A DNA stretch of 64,000 nucleotides from Wuchereria bancrofti (Eukaryota; Nematoda; Chromadorea; Rhabditida; Onchocercidae): NCBI GenBank assembly GCA_005281725.1, contig SSBO01000006.1, forward strand, positions 5,186-69,185. Direction: 5' to 3'. This document shows, one piece after another, positions 51,201-64,000 of this stretch (positions are counted from its first letter, which is position 1; each line of letters opens with the position of its first letter). Both the position numbers and the translations under genes were made by a program. The notes under the pieces are model-generated. The model had not been told where the DNA came from and ran no database searches. It saw only the letters and a list, made by a program, of their open reading frames with translations.

Positions 51201-54200
51201 GAACATTTGGCTCAAGTAGAGGAAGAAATGATGGAAATGAATCAAATTTATGGTGATAAGGATGATAAAGATGATTTAAAAAGAATTACACCAAAATGGA
51301 ATGATAATAACTCTGTGAATAAAAAATTCAACAAAAAACATTGGGAAATATGTTATGAAGGAAAACAACAACAACAATATGATGTTACTACTACAATTAC
51401 TTCTACTACTACTTCTACTACTACTACTACAACTGCTGCTAACAGTTCTACTACTGTTACCTTATCAGCAGTATTACCCTTACTACCAACTGAAAATATG
51501 GCAGTGATAACAAATGATAATGATGATGATGATGATAGTGATGAATTTTATGATGCAAGCTCCGATTTTAATAATGATATGCCATTTTCATTTACTACTG
51601 CTGCTACTACCACCACAACAACTGATAATACCAATATCATATCATCTACGATCGCATCACAAAACGGTAACAATTATTTCTTTCAATTGTTTTGATCAAA
51701 TATTTCTTCTTCATTTACTAAAATTATATATGCATAGGCATATCTAGTAATTTTAAGTAAATATTAATAATAATATAATCAAAAATAAAAAAAAATGGTT
51801 GAATTTTTTTACGATTAAAGGAAGAAATTTAATTTTGAAAAATTTTTTTCTTCTTCATTAGTTATTATAATATCTTTTTTCCTTTCTTTTTCTTGCAAAT
51901 TTTTTTTTTCTAATTATTACGGTATCATTTTGTGATATGCCTATGAGATGAATACTTTCCAAAATTTTATGATTTCACTTGGCTTCTTTTTTTTTTTTAT
52001 TTTTTTCGTTAGCTATCAAATTTTTTTGCTGTTATTTATTTTGTAATGCTATTTTTTTTTTTTTGAAGAGTTTTCAGTTTATGTGTTTTTTTGCAATATC
52101 ATACATTTGATTTTGAAATAATGAGGAACTGACATTTTTTATTTTTTATTAAATGCAAGCAATTGATTTGATAGACTTAATGATTAGTCAAATATTTAAT
52201 AATGATGAGCTAATGACCTAATTGTTAGATTAATGAAATGGAATTAACTTATAATTGAAAGTTGAAAGTGAGAAGTATTCTAGATAAAATGTATGATGTA
52301 AAAGGAATGTTTTAGTTTTTTTTTTTTTCTTCTTAGCATGCTTATTTTCAAAACTTTGTTTAGTTTTCAAAAATTTTTTTGCTTAATTTTTGTGATTTTT
52401 ATCTTTGTAATGAATAGCGTGATTGATTTCTTTCATGACATAATCTTTTTTTTTTTCCATTTAAATTCTAATTTTTGTTCATACTTTTACATGCTTATAC
52501 TTTTTTAAAAAGCTGAAACCTATATTGCAAAACGTCTTATCTTTGAAATTTATCAGAAAATAAATTGGAATTACGATTGAATGATAATTATGCATGTGAT
52601 CATATAGCACTTTATTAATTGTTTTATTGCATTTTGTAAAATATTAGCTTTTGATAATCTTCTTAGCAAATTCAAATTTCATTATGTTTGCAACATTTGC
52701 TACTAAAATCCTAAAAAATGCAGAAGTCATTCAAGCTATTGATCAAAATTAGAAAAACTCTTAAATGATTTAAAAATAAAGAGAAAAGGAAAATGAGAAT
52801 TTGAAAGATGAGAAAATGAGAAAGATGAGAATTTTTATTAAATCATAGTAATTTCTTTGTCTAACAACAAAGCATTTATGTCACATAGAAATTTAAAATT
52901 CAAAATATCGATATTATTTTATGAAATATGGTATAGTAAAATTATGTATATATATGTGTGTGTTTTGATTATAATCATTTGTTATCATTATTTTGTTGCT
53001 ACTGATTGCTTTTTTCTCATTAGCTTCATCAATCATTAATAAGTGATTCAGAAGTTATTTTAATTTTAATTGCTTTTATAAGCCATAAACATTTAGCATT
53101 TTATCATTTACATTCTTTTTATTCTTAATTTTTTTCATGCTTTTTTTTATTTTTTTTTCATCCTTTCTGTTTTCACAATTTTTCAAAATATAATTTAAGA
53201 AATATAATTATAGTAATAATACAGTAGTATTTTATTCATAATTATTTTAATAAAAATTTTTCTCCCCCCTCTTCTCTCCAAAATAAAACTAAATGTTATA
53301 TTAATTTGTTTTTCATATTTTTGTTTCCATCTTTCCTGTTTTTCTCTTTAAATTATTTTAAATTTTAAGTGATAATTTGTTTATCACATAACATTATTAA
53401 TTATATTGAGATGAAAAATATTTGTTAATTTTAGTATCAATAATTTTCGAAAACCTGTTCAAAATTATTACACTACACATCACATCATTTTCTTGCTATA
53501 ATTTAAATTTAAAGAAAAATGCAGTCTACTATTCAACACAGTAATTTTCGTATTTTTCCTTTTTTTTTGCACAAATAAGATAAAGAATTAGAGAAAAAAA
53601 TATACTTAATTAATTTGCACGTTTACATTTAAAAAAAAAAATATTTTTTTTTTTTTGGAAAAATCTTGCTTTTTCTCTATTTTCTAACGTACTAATTTAT
53701 TTATGTGCAAGTTTAAGAATTAATTTGTTTATCACAAAATTGCTTAATAATTCAGTACTTACATTTACTCACTGATTTTTTATTTGAAATTTTAGATTCA
53801 CGTGGTAAAGTAATTTCGAATGGAACATCACTTGCAGCAATAAATGAATGCATTAAATCGTCTGCAAATGTATTTTTTTTTTTTTTAAATTACTTACTGT
53901 TAGATGTAAATTTGACAATATATAATGAAAATTTTTGAGTAATTAGAGAAACAGTAATTTTTACATTATTTGATTTTCGTTTCATTAACTTTTGTATTAT
54001 TTAATTATTCATATTAGCTGTAAAAAATTACTATGTTATATTTATGATATATGATAATAGTATGATTAGAAAATTATTAAATTTGTATTATTTGTATAAT
54101 ATATTTTAGTCCAGCACAAATAGTAGCACCAGTTTACTGAGCTCAGATAGTTCACTTCATGAATCACGACAAGTTCGTCAAGTTAATACTGCACGTGTTC

Positions 54201-56425
54201 CACCGATGATTGCTCAAAATGTCAGTACTACTTTTGTTAGAATATTTTTGCTTGCTCAAACAATCTTCTAGAAATTCTTTACGAATTTTTTTGTTCAAAA
54301 TTATATACATTTAATAAATGACGTTAAAAAATATGATAATAATAATAGTAATAATAATAATAATGAAATATGACAGTAATAATAATAATAATAATAATAA
54401 ATGATTGATAATAATAATATTGATATTAATAACAATAATAATGATATACTGATAATAAGTGAATAAATAAATATAAGATAGTAGATATCATCAACAAAAA
54501 TTGATCCATTTGTTACAAATTTCTTCTTTTAGTTCTGGGTTTTTTTTACTTTCCTGTCTTATCAATAGAATAAACCTACCAGATCTTAATTATTTTATTT
54601 TTAACTTCATTTCTTATCTCAGCTATTATTCAAATAAACAACCTTTTTTTTTTAGCATGTTTCACAACGATCATCAGTATTAGATAAGTCAAAATCATCA
54701 TATAGATCAGCAAAATCTCATTCACCATCCACACAACCGGATTTAAAAGATATTAAAAGTATTGTTGAACGACAAGAAGCAGGTTTCCGTTTGTAATATT
54801 TCATAGTTCCTTTTTTTTTTTTTTTGAATAATTCATACATAATTCCGGAAAAGATGTTTTTCTTTGATTCAAGTATTTTTCGAATTTCTTTTTATGTTCG
54901 ATATTAAATTGGAGTAGTTATTGTTTTTATATCTCTACGATTTTATACTGAACTTAATTTTTTTTAAGAACTACGAGAAGAATTAAGCAGACTGAAATCC
55001 AGTGTTCAGGGTGACATTGCAAGCAAAACGTTTTCTTCATGTGCTCGTTAGTTTTCGATCTTATTAATCATTTGCTAGAAAATTACTATGCTTTAGTCTT
55101 ACTTAAGGTAATGTTGAAAACAAAAAGAGAAAATTGAAACTTTCTCCTTATTTGAACAATACGAATTGAATTTTTATTGAATAAGTAAAAATAATTACGT
55201 ATATTTTCTGTTGTTACTATTTTTCCCCTTTAATTTTTCAATATTACAATTTTTCACTTCCATTTTCCAAATTATTTTTTCAACTACTTAAATTACAATT
55301 ATTACTTTGCAGGTAATTCTCAGGTGCAATCTACAAGACGAGGAACGATACCATTAGCATCATCAAGATCTACTGAATTTCATGCAAATGATGCAAGACT
55401 ATCAGCTGTTTCTATACCATCATCTGTTTTTCATGCTTCTGTAAGATCATATCTTATTTTATAATACTCTAAAAGATAAGAATTATTGTTCACTGATAAT
55501 AAATCATAGAGGATTGTAAATCATCGTATACTTTATGATATAACAAACTTTATTGAGCTTTATGATAAAAAGAGATAGTAATATATTGGTCTTATTATTC
55601 ATAGTTAATTATTGCTCCATACCTATTTGCTAAAATTTATAATTCAAACTTATTCATTATGGGTAATTATAGAATAATTTTCAGTGTTTATATCTAACAT
55701 ATGCGAACTATTGATAACTCTTAATCTACTCTTTATTTTTTCATTTCTTTTTTTTTAAATTCAGCGATTACCAACCCCAGTTCGAAAGAGTCTTGGACGT
55801 AGTTTGATTCCCACACCACGTGCTTCTGCACTTACTAGATCGTATGTTTTTCAAATATCCTTCAGATTTTTTTTTGTTTTTTGTTTCAATATTTTGCTTT
55901 AATTTTAGGAACTTACTGATATGGAATAATTTTTGCTAATTTATGAGGAAATTAAAGTGGAAAAAGTACTCGTTAATCTATCAGTTGACGTGCAATAGTT
56001 TTTTCTTTTTTTTTTGCTTTTAAATTTGCTGATCTAAAATGTTTTGTTTATGTTAAATTAGTATGATGTAAAAAGCTTTCATTAAATTGTGCTTAGCTTA
56101 ATAAATTTTTCAAATTTTGTCAAAATTAAACCTATATGAAAAAAATTTTTTTTTTAGCTTAACTTATCTTAGAATTTTTTCCAAAATTAATTTAAGTTGT
56201 AAGTCTGACATATGAAGTTAGTTTGACAGACAACATGAAATAATTATTTATGATTTCAAATTTAAAAAAAAAAAAAAAATTGTTTTTTTCAGAACTATTC
56301 GTGGTTTAGCTGGCGGTAGTACACCATCATTAGCATTATCAGCGCAACATTTATGCGATGACACACATTCGGAATGTGGTGGTATGTCACATAATGAGCA
56401 ACGATGGGCTGATGAATGCTTCTAA
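48270..56425 (+). CDS. SLAIN-motif-like microtubule plus-end protein
   Basis: Exons: 48270-48413, 48729-48804, 51145-51666, 53796-53869, 54110-54220, 54656-54782, 54969-55046, 55313-55440, 55765-55841, 56293-56425; 489 residues, all phases close. I read it as SLAIN1/2-like: the N-terminal DFDEETWLIEPPN then IVEWLQ resembles the SLAIN EESWLYVSP...W block, a short Lys-rich helix follows (ARKKKAEKLQEKAE), and the protein ends EQRWADECF, like the DDSWKDGCY-type SLAIN end. Between them are Ser/Thr-rich disordered segments, Thr, Gln and Asp homopolymer runs in exon 3, and SLAAINECI at about 260. Residues 420-436 carry SRLP and SLIP, the SxIP-type EB-binding motif in the usual basic/Ser/Pro setting. 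SLAIN proteins bind EB and ch-TOG at growing microtubule ends. The match is by motif memory, not alignment, so the name is moderate confidence; the gene itself is secure. Confidence 0.6.
50967..51115. repeat. (ATT)n microsatellite in SLAIN-like intron 2
   Basis: About 150 bp of ATT/GTT trinucleotides close to the 3' end of the 2.3-kb intron 48805-51144. Confidence 0.9.
54333..54465. repeat. (AAT)n microsatellite in SLAIN-like intron
   Basis: Interrupted AAT/GAT trinucleotides in the intron 54221-54655. Confidence 0.9.
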
Positions 56426-59400
56426 ATTATGCAATGAAAAAAAAGAAAAGAAAAGATGAACTAATTAAATTATTAGCACTCTAATAAATATTTTTTTTTT
56501 CTTTTCCATTGGAAATTATTTATTCTCTTTGCATAATATTTTATTTTGAAACAATAGGTGTCAATTTCATTATCATTTGTATAACTTCTTTATTTGAATA
56601 TATCAGGCATAAATATGGAAAAAATGATTACCTTGATATTCTTATCATTAATAAAAAGCAAGCTTATCAGTAATGATGGAAATGTATCATGTATAATAGT
56701 TTTTGAAAAAGAAATTATCATATTAGTTATTGAAATTTGATTAAAAATTCATTTTTTTTTTGCTACGTTTAAATTAAAATTCATTAAAGTTGAAACAGAA
56801 GAATGTTTGATCTTTATTGATTAAATTTAGATAATATTTAGTATCTTATTTTGCATGCTTTATTACCATCAAATGTTGGCTTGCTTATACATAAATATTT
56901 AAATATGATTTTGAACATTTATTTTTCAATTTGGGTTTATACATACATTCTCTTATCATGCAATATTTGATAAGTTGTGACATAATTGATAGTTTCATTT
57001 CTTATCTAGTTTTGTATAAAATTTATTTACGATCTTTTTAGGTATAAATTTTTTCTCTCTCTCTCTTTCTCTCTCTCTCCCTCTTATCGATTTCAAGAGA
57101 TAACTACTGAATTTTGACCTACGATAATGATTTTGTAAAGAAGAAAGAAGAAAAGAATAGAAATTTTCTTCTGTTTAAAAATTTCAATCACTTATAACTT
57201 CTTTTTTCTCCTGTTACATAGTGTTTATAAAATTTTTTGGTGCATTTATTATCGTACTTCTAGCAAAAGTTAAATTAATGGTAATTTGTAAAATTATGGA
57301 ATTAATTGATACTATTATCTTCAAATATCACTCTTTAATATTACTCTTTGAATATATCACTTTTTTCTTTTTTTTTTAGAAAAATTTTTGATATTTTAAT
57401 CTGATGGGTTGTCATTTTCTTTTTTCTTTTTGTACAAGTAATATATACAGCTTGTATATTGTTATTTATATTTTTTTTACATTTTCATTTTTTTTTTTTC
57501 TTTTGCACCTTAGTAGAAAGTTTTTTTTTATCTCGCTTTCTCCCTTTTTTTTTTTGGTCAATTTTTTTATATTCTTATTGTTATTATAACATTTAGATAT
57601 CAGATTAATTACAATTTCTAGTCGTAGGCGATGTTTTTTTCTTTTTGTCTTCCATTTTTTCTTTTTCCTTTCAAATCACTTCCCTTTTTCATCATTTTTA
57701 ATTAATTTATTGTCTGATTAGTACATTACTGTTGCATGAAAGCTTGTAATAGGTTTTATTGTATGTGGTAGATTTATTTGTAGCAAATTTTTTATTCAAA
57801 TTATTGTAAAAATGAATCAATTTTTCATTAGGAAATACATTCTATCTAAGTTATTGCTTTCGTTTCTTTCCTTTTTTTTTTTGCTTTCCTTTCTTTCTTT
57901 TTTAAGTTACACTTTTATTGTAGTCGTGGCTTTCTTTTTGCACTGCTGCACTTTTTTTGTCTGTTTTTCTTTTTTTTTTAATTCTTGTGAAAGTTGAAAA
58001 AAATAAAAATTTGAAATTTCGACTATACATATTTTTTACAGACAAAAAAGAAAAAGCAGTTCTGTTGATTTAACAATAATCCCATAAAATTAATTTGCCC
58101 ATAAAATTTAACAATTTTCTATTTTACTTATTTAACATTCATTAGGTTAACCAGGAAGTAAAAATAATGTCATATGATAGATTGATTTGACATTAGTTTT
58201 GCTTTCATTTGTTCGTTTGTCAAAAGATCATTGTTAATATTAAATTCTAGGTTGAGGGAGGGAGGAGGGGAGGAGAGGGAGAAAATATACCTATAATTGA
58301 TTACCCAGAACTGTGTAGTGGGTTGTTTTCGGTATAGTTTGATCAGGTATAGTTCGGGTTTTATCCGGTTTTCCGTTTTTTTTTTATCCGTAGTTTGGTT
58401 TATTTTAAACTGTATTTTGTGATAATTAAGTGTGTAAAAAAAAGGAGGAGGAAAAATACATTAATCGATCATTTATTTTCAGCATAATATTCTTTATACT
58501 TGTATTCCGGGTCAAAGGTTACGAAATTCCTGCGTATTTTAATATTTCATATTCATATAATAGGGTTTTCAAAAATTCTTGTAAATATTACTAATGATTA
58601 GTATTAATTAATGATAATAAAAGGAAGGGATAAGTTTGAATAAAGAAGAGATTTTTACTTTTTCTTGTTTCCTAGAAATTAATTTATCAATTACACTGAT
58701 AATTGTTCGGCAATCAATTATATCACTTGTTTATTTTCTTTAGCTAAACATTTATTGGTAAGTTGAATTTTAATCTTAATTTTAACTTTTTTCCTTCAAC
58801 GAAAAGAGAAATGGCATGAAAATTATCTGTAAAGACAAAGAGAACAAGGAGGAAGAGAATAAAACAAAGGAAAAAATATGAAGACGAAACAATTTCTATC
58901 AATAATAATCAAACTTTTCACTAATTGTTTGTATCTTAGAAAAATTAAAAAATTGAAAATATAATCTGAAAAAAATAAAAATAATATTTGAACAGCTAAT
59001 GCTTAAATGAAACTTGAAAATAAGTCTATAATTTATCATTTAACCTCTAAACTTTACATTTATTAGAAATTCCAAATGGCTATATTGAATTGTCACATGT
59101 CACAGATAAAGGAAATTTTAATCAAAAAAGAAAATGTTTAGCATATTCCAAACTCTAAAGCTATCAATCATTCCATATTAAATGAAATTTGAATTTTTCA
59201 TAGCGTTGACAAACATTGATGCAAACAAACATTATTGTAATCTATCGATTTGTGTTGCTTCATAGCGATGCATTTAGACCATACTTGTTCGAGCATCTTC
59301 CATTGATCGGTTGTGTGGGGTCAAGGGTTAGATGGTAGATTTTAGGTTTACTTCAAGTTTTGTGTCGTCATATTATTGTTTCAATTTTGAATTATTGATA

Positions 59401-60113
59401 TTATTTAATTCGGTTCAAATTAGCTTATTTTGATGGTAAAATGTTATAAAATCAATGGCATAGTTGTACTAATTAAAAATATTTTATACTTTGGTATAAA
59501 TCTTTTAGGAATTGAAATCAAAAAATGAAACTGTCTGAGCAGAAAAGGAAAATATGAATGCCTTATTAACAGCTTTTTTTTTCATTTGATAATTTTTAGT
59601 TATTGTTGTGTTAAATTACTACTATTATTTAAGATTTTATTATATTTTCGTTCGTTTTTCTTTTCTTTTTACTGAACTAAATATATGTTATACAATGATA
59701 GTGCTGTGACCATTATATCGTTTTTTTATCCTTTTTGTCTAGCCTTCTACTTTTTTAAAATTTACCACAAAGAAATTATGACTTTTAGTTCTTGTTGTTT
59801 AAGCGTATTGTTTTCATTTTCTCATCCTACGAAATTTTAGTGTTCTGCTTTTCTCTTTTTTAACTATTTGAATTTATTTCTTTTTTCCTTTCTTCTCTTT
59901 CGTAAAGTTATTAATCTTGCTATATTTCCAGTTTTTTTTATGTAACTATTTCTTCATCTTTTCACTTTTTTTGTTCACCCGAAGATAGAATTTTACGATT
60001 CATTGGCATAAGCAATCAATCATTTGTTGACATTTAAACGATATATTCTGGAAACTTAGTAGAAACTGTCGCTTTTTTCAGTTTTTGCAATTTTCTCATA
60101 TTTTGTGTCGATA
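56426..60113. other. 3.7-kb intergenic segment before TTC4
   Basis: No gene is supportable. It contains CT repeats (57054-57080), T-rich runs, a G-run cluster at 58254-58279 and two nuclear-receptor-like elements (58509-58521 and about 59317-59330). A TTTTTTCAG acceptor ends at 60081 upstream of the TTC4 ATG at 60114. Confidence 0.6.
58254..58279 (+). other. Candidate G-quadruplex motif
   Basis: Four G runs (58256-58258, 58260-58262, 58267-58270, 58277-58279) with loops of 1, 4 and 6 bases on the + strand. Such a purine tract is exceptional in this AT-rich window. The folding is predicted from the sequence pattern only. Confidence 0.6.
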
Positions 60114-63100
60114 ATGGACTCATCAGGAGAGTTAGTAACATTGGACTCATCAGGAGAGACAATGACATCGATGACTGATTTGGAACGAACTAAATTGGCC
60201 GAAGAATTGGACGATGATTTGGATTATTTTCTTGATAACCTTGCTAAGCAGGTTTCTTTTAATCTTTTACTTAAATACGCTTACATGATTATCTCCCATT
60301 TCTGATAATCATTTGTGTTTCTGTCCTATTAAAGGAATAAAAATAAACACTTGTGAAGATTAAGTTATGTTTGCTGTTCCAATAAAGAGGTAGAAAACAA
60401 AGATTTCTAATATTAATTATGTACTCTTTATTTCAAAGAAAATTTAAAGGAACCAAAGAAACCATTTGTTTATGATGAATGGTGTAAGGAGATCGATCAA
60501 CATCCAGCATTTATGACTGTTTTAGAACCCGATAAAAATGGCGAATTTTCAGAGGCTATTCAGGCTTTACAGGTATAGGTAATAAACATTGTTATTTTTC
60601 CTATGTGGCATTTTTTTTTTTCGTCTTGTTTACTCAGTATTTGAGTAGAAAGCATGTTTTTATATCCGTTTCATTTTTAAGAGGCTTCGAATAATGAAGT
60701 TCATGAAATATTTGGTAAATATTAGCTTTCTTTTAGGCATTAAAGTACGAAGATGATGAATTAGAGGATCGACGGGAGGTTGCGGAAAAACATAAACTAG
60801 ATGGTAATAAGCATTATAAGTATAAAAAGTATCACTGGGCTATCAATCGATACACGGATGGTACATTATTTGCTGTAATCATTTGAATAAAAAACATTTT
60901 AAAATCCTTGAAAATCTGTTAGGAGAATGACGACTTAACATTTTTAAATCCAATAGGAGCTTGAACTTCCTCGATTTACTACCGTAATTCTCCAATTATT
61001 AAAAGAATTCTAATGGTAATTTATACGTAAATCATATCGTCCAATGTTATTTATTACCTTATTAAACTACTGGTAGTTTGATTTGCTTTTTATATATAAG
61101 ACGTCACAATTTCAGTTTAAGGAAACCTCAAGTACTTATTTCCTCGATTAGTTTTTTTGGGATGAAATAATGATAGAAGAAATTACTATTGTTTTTACAG
61201 TTTTCTGGATTTATTATGAATGGATTTAATATGCAGGTATTAATCAAAGATGTACGGATCGATCGCTCAATTCAGTTTTATATGCTAATCGAGCTGCTGC
61301 TCAGAAACGTATTGGTAATATTGGCTCTGCCTTCAGAGATTGTTTCTTTGCTCGTAAATTTAATCCTGATAATATGAAGGTTTCCATTTGATTTTAATTT
61401 ATTTTTATAGTTTATCGGTTAGGATAAATGATAATGCTTAGTGATTCGATTAGCTAAAAACTGTATGGGTTAAGTAACTGAGGTATTGTTTGCTTGCTTT
61501 ATGAGTGAATAAGCTTGGCAGGACAGTATATAATTTTGCTCGAAAGGTCCCTGATTAATATTTTGAAATATTCAAATTATCTCTCTGAATTTAAACTGCT
61601 TACATCAGGTTTTGAAACATCGCCTTGATTTCACCTATTGGTCCAGACTGAATTCTTTCTGTTTTATGTAGATTGCTTTAACTTTGAGTATGCACTTAAT
61701 TTCACTGATGTAAGTAAAAAATATGAGTCCATAATTTGCAGTTGATATCGTGTATTGTGTATTTTTTCTAATTTTATGAATTTATAATGTAAATCATGAA
61801 ATATCGTACATTATTTCTACTGTTATTGAAGTTTCATATATGGATTTATAAAAAATCGAGGAAAAAATTTGATAGTTTATAGGCAGTCATTCGTGGTGCT
61901 GAGTGCCTGGTGGAGCTTGGCAGAGGAAAGCAATGCATGGATTGGCTCAAAGGTAGCAAGGAATATTATAAAGCGGCGAAGTTTATTCCATATAATCATA
62001 GTTCGTATTTGACCTTATTAATTCTTCTTTGTTTTTCAGTGCATTATTTTCCTTAAGTAAGTATAAAAAATGAATAATATATAAAGAGTAGGATGAATAA
62101 TGAAGTATAAGCATATATAAAGTATTATAGTTTGAGTTTAAAAAGGCAGAAAAGCGAAGCATAAGAAATAAGGCAATAAAATAAACAAATAAGACAGAAT
62201 ATGGGCAAAAATTTATGAATTGTATTTATTATTTTTTGATATTGGAAATTATGTAATTATTTCGATAGATTATAAATCACTCCTTGTATTCATTTTAAAT
62301 CTATGCATTTAGCTCATAAAGCGGATGATGACTACGTAAATGAATTGTATGAAAAAGCGCAGCACCTTGCCTTAATTGAAGATCGAAATGAGCGAAAGAG
62401 ACGGCATGATGTGAGTTCATCATGTTTATTAGATATATAACTGTGCAAAAAACCTTTTTTATTTCTCTTCCATAATCCGAATTATAATATTTAGTATGTG
62501 AAAGATTTGGCCGAGAAGCAACGATTATTATCGGCATTTAAGGTGAGGGATATTAATTTCCGGCCACCTCTATGCTATGATAATCCTGAATTTTTCGAAT
62601 GGTCACAAGTTGAAGTACAATTAGCATTTCTACGAAAGGTAATTTGTTTCACTTGCAATAAAATCTCGAAATAGTTGATGCTATTAATACCTGTTGGAAT
62701 AAGTGAGAATATTGATATTTACATTGTCGTTTCTACATAATCATTGTGGACTTAAGTTATTCAGAATATACTTATTTCTGTACTTTTTAATGTTAACTAA
62801 ATTCACTTTTCTTTTATTATAAAATCATGCCTTTAATTTTATACATATCTGAATGTTAGTAGGAGCGCCTTTTTCATCAGTTCATCCCATTTATTTTATT
62901 CTGTTTGTTTAACACAATTTCAATTTAAATAATGAAATTTTGGATTTTACTATGTTATTTTACATAAAATAAATACTATTTTCTTGCAGACTGAAAGAGT
63001 TTATGTGGATAATTGCGGTATATTACACTGGCCTATACTGGTGCAATATCCGGAAGTAGGAAAGGTTAATATAATAACTGATTGCTCTGAAGAAAATTCA

Positions 63101-64000
63101 ATAACTGATATCTTCGGTTTTTATGAACAGCGAACACCACATGATGATACCACATTTAAGTAAGCTTTAGTTGTGAATCTTAAGATTATTTATTCTTTAT
63201 TTATAAAATGTTGAAACTTTTTAATTTGCATAAAAAATAATATTTTCCTTTTTTTTTTGTCATGAAAATGTTCGATATTTCGTGTCACTGGATTCGGACA
63301 AAGAATATAACAGCGCAGAATTGATGCCTTGGTCAAAATTTAGGGAAGCGTTCTCTATACCGGGATTTATTATTGTGCAAGGATTACCGACTATTCAGGT
63401 AAGATCGATGAAGGCGATTTGTTATAGAATCTATGAAAATAGTTTGATTGAGAGTCAATGGGCGAACCTGATATTTACTTATTTACAAAGTTGTGGTTGT
63501 TTAGGCATTTTTTTTTTTAAAGAACAAAATTGGTGGGGTCATTCAGAACATCACGAATAAATTTTTTTTCGAAATATATTCAAGTGATCAATTTATTATT
63601 TGGTGCATTTAACTAGTTATGTTGATAGGACAACTTTTAAATTTATTTCTGTTAAATTTGATCTTCGTAGTATTGGGGAATGAAGGAAAAACAAATTGTG
63701 CTGCCATTATTATGCATGTGAAAAAAACATGCTTTAAAATGTAAACTAAGTATTCATTGAAAAGTATCAGTTGTGAAATACTATGCAATAAGGAAACAGT
63801 GCAGTTGAGATATATTAACTCGCCGAAAAGATTTAAACGTTCAAATTAATTTTAAAAAGGAAGTATGAAAAGAAATTGAAAGTGTAAAAAAATAACGTTA
63901 GTTGCAGGCGAATAACTGAAACTTTTGGTGTTTCAGCTTTTTGAGCCATTTTTTTTCTCATGTTTCCACTTCAGATCTATACGAAAAAACATGCCGAAGC
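60114..64000 (+). CDS. TTC4: Tetratricopeptide repeat protein 4 (Hsp90/Hsp70 co-chaperone), 3' end beyond window
   Basis: Homologue of human TTC4 and yeast Cns1. Exons: 60114-60251, 60450-60572, 60737-60860, 61237-61379, 61883-62000, 62313-62410, 62495-62638, 62990-63159, about 63260-63398, 63975 onward; about 407 residues visible (human 387), so only the last residues are missing. After an acidic N-terminus (EELDDDLDYFLDNLAKQ) and the family block VYDEWCKEIDQHPAFM, three TPR helix pairs run from about residue 95 to 215, with carboxylate-clamp residues in HKLDGNKHYK, VLYANRAAAQKR and MKAVIRGAECLVEL that bind the EEVD tails of chaperones. A basic linker (ERKRRHD) follows, then the C-terminal wheel domain with ILHWPILVQYPEVGK and FREAFSIPGFIIVQGLPTIQ. 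The penultimate acceptor is abnormal (see findings). Confidence 0.9.

Noticed and set aside
62301..62537. 78-codon reverse frame
   Set aside because: Antisense of TTC4 exons 62313-62410 and 62495-62638.

Overview
The window is very AT-rich nuclear DNA (roughly three quarters A+T or more by eye) from an animal. Genes are split into 50-250 bp exons by short introns that begin with GT and end in T-rich TTTYAG. Several starts lie 3-20 bp after a TTTCAG acceptor that has no upstream coding exon, as expected for spliced-leader trans-splicing. With the protein content this points to a nematode, probably a spirurid/filarial-type (clade III) species. The species cannot be named from the sequence alone.

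Layout, left to right. 327-5108 (+): 3' part of an unrecognised multi-exon gene with a 72-bp minisatellite in one intron. 5471-6709 (-): ribosomal protein S9 (uS4), with a strong hairpin in its middle intron. 7906-8720 (+): small secreted or single-pass membrane protein. 10005-13881 (+): RRP9, the U3 snoRNP WD40 protein, behind a promoter-like region with bZIP-type sites and three CACGTG-like sites spaced exactly 21 bp. 13882-24226: 10.3 kb without a supportable gene, rich in TTA/GAT microsatellites. 24227-28746 (+): class I Rab11-FIP (C2 domain plus C-terminal Rab11-binding domain). 30699-31102 (-): tentative tiny two-exon gene. 31275-36346 (+): NUP85. 38768-42321 (+): ACTR10 (Arp11, dynactin pointed end). 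47597-47761 (+): mitochondrial ATP synthase epsilon. 48270-56425 (+): a SLAIN-like microtubule plus-end protein. 60114 to the window end (+): TTC4, complete except for its last few residues.

All recognised genes are ordinary housekeeping functions: ribosome (S9, RRP9), nuclear pore (NUP85), dynein/dynactin and microtubule transport (ACTR10, SLAIN-like, Rab11-FIP), ATP synthase and Hsp90/Hsp70 co-chaperone (TTC4). They do not form one pathway. The only pair that could be co-transcribed is ATP synthase epsilon and the SLAIN-like gene, same strand and about 0.5 kb apart. I joined exons by hand from splice signals and reading phase; phase closed for every recognised gene except at two places (NUP85 intron 1 and the TTC4 penultimate acceptor), which are reported as findings. 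I see no CRISPR array, rRNA, tRNA, transposase or virus. I found no clear undescribed system. The best leads are the S9 intron hairpin, the RRP9 promoter array, the duplicated segment before the Rab11-FIP gene, and the two lineage-restricted proteins.
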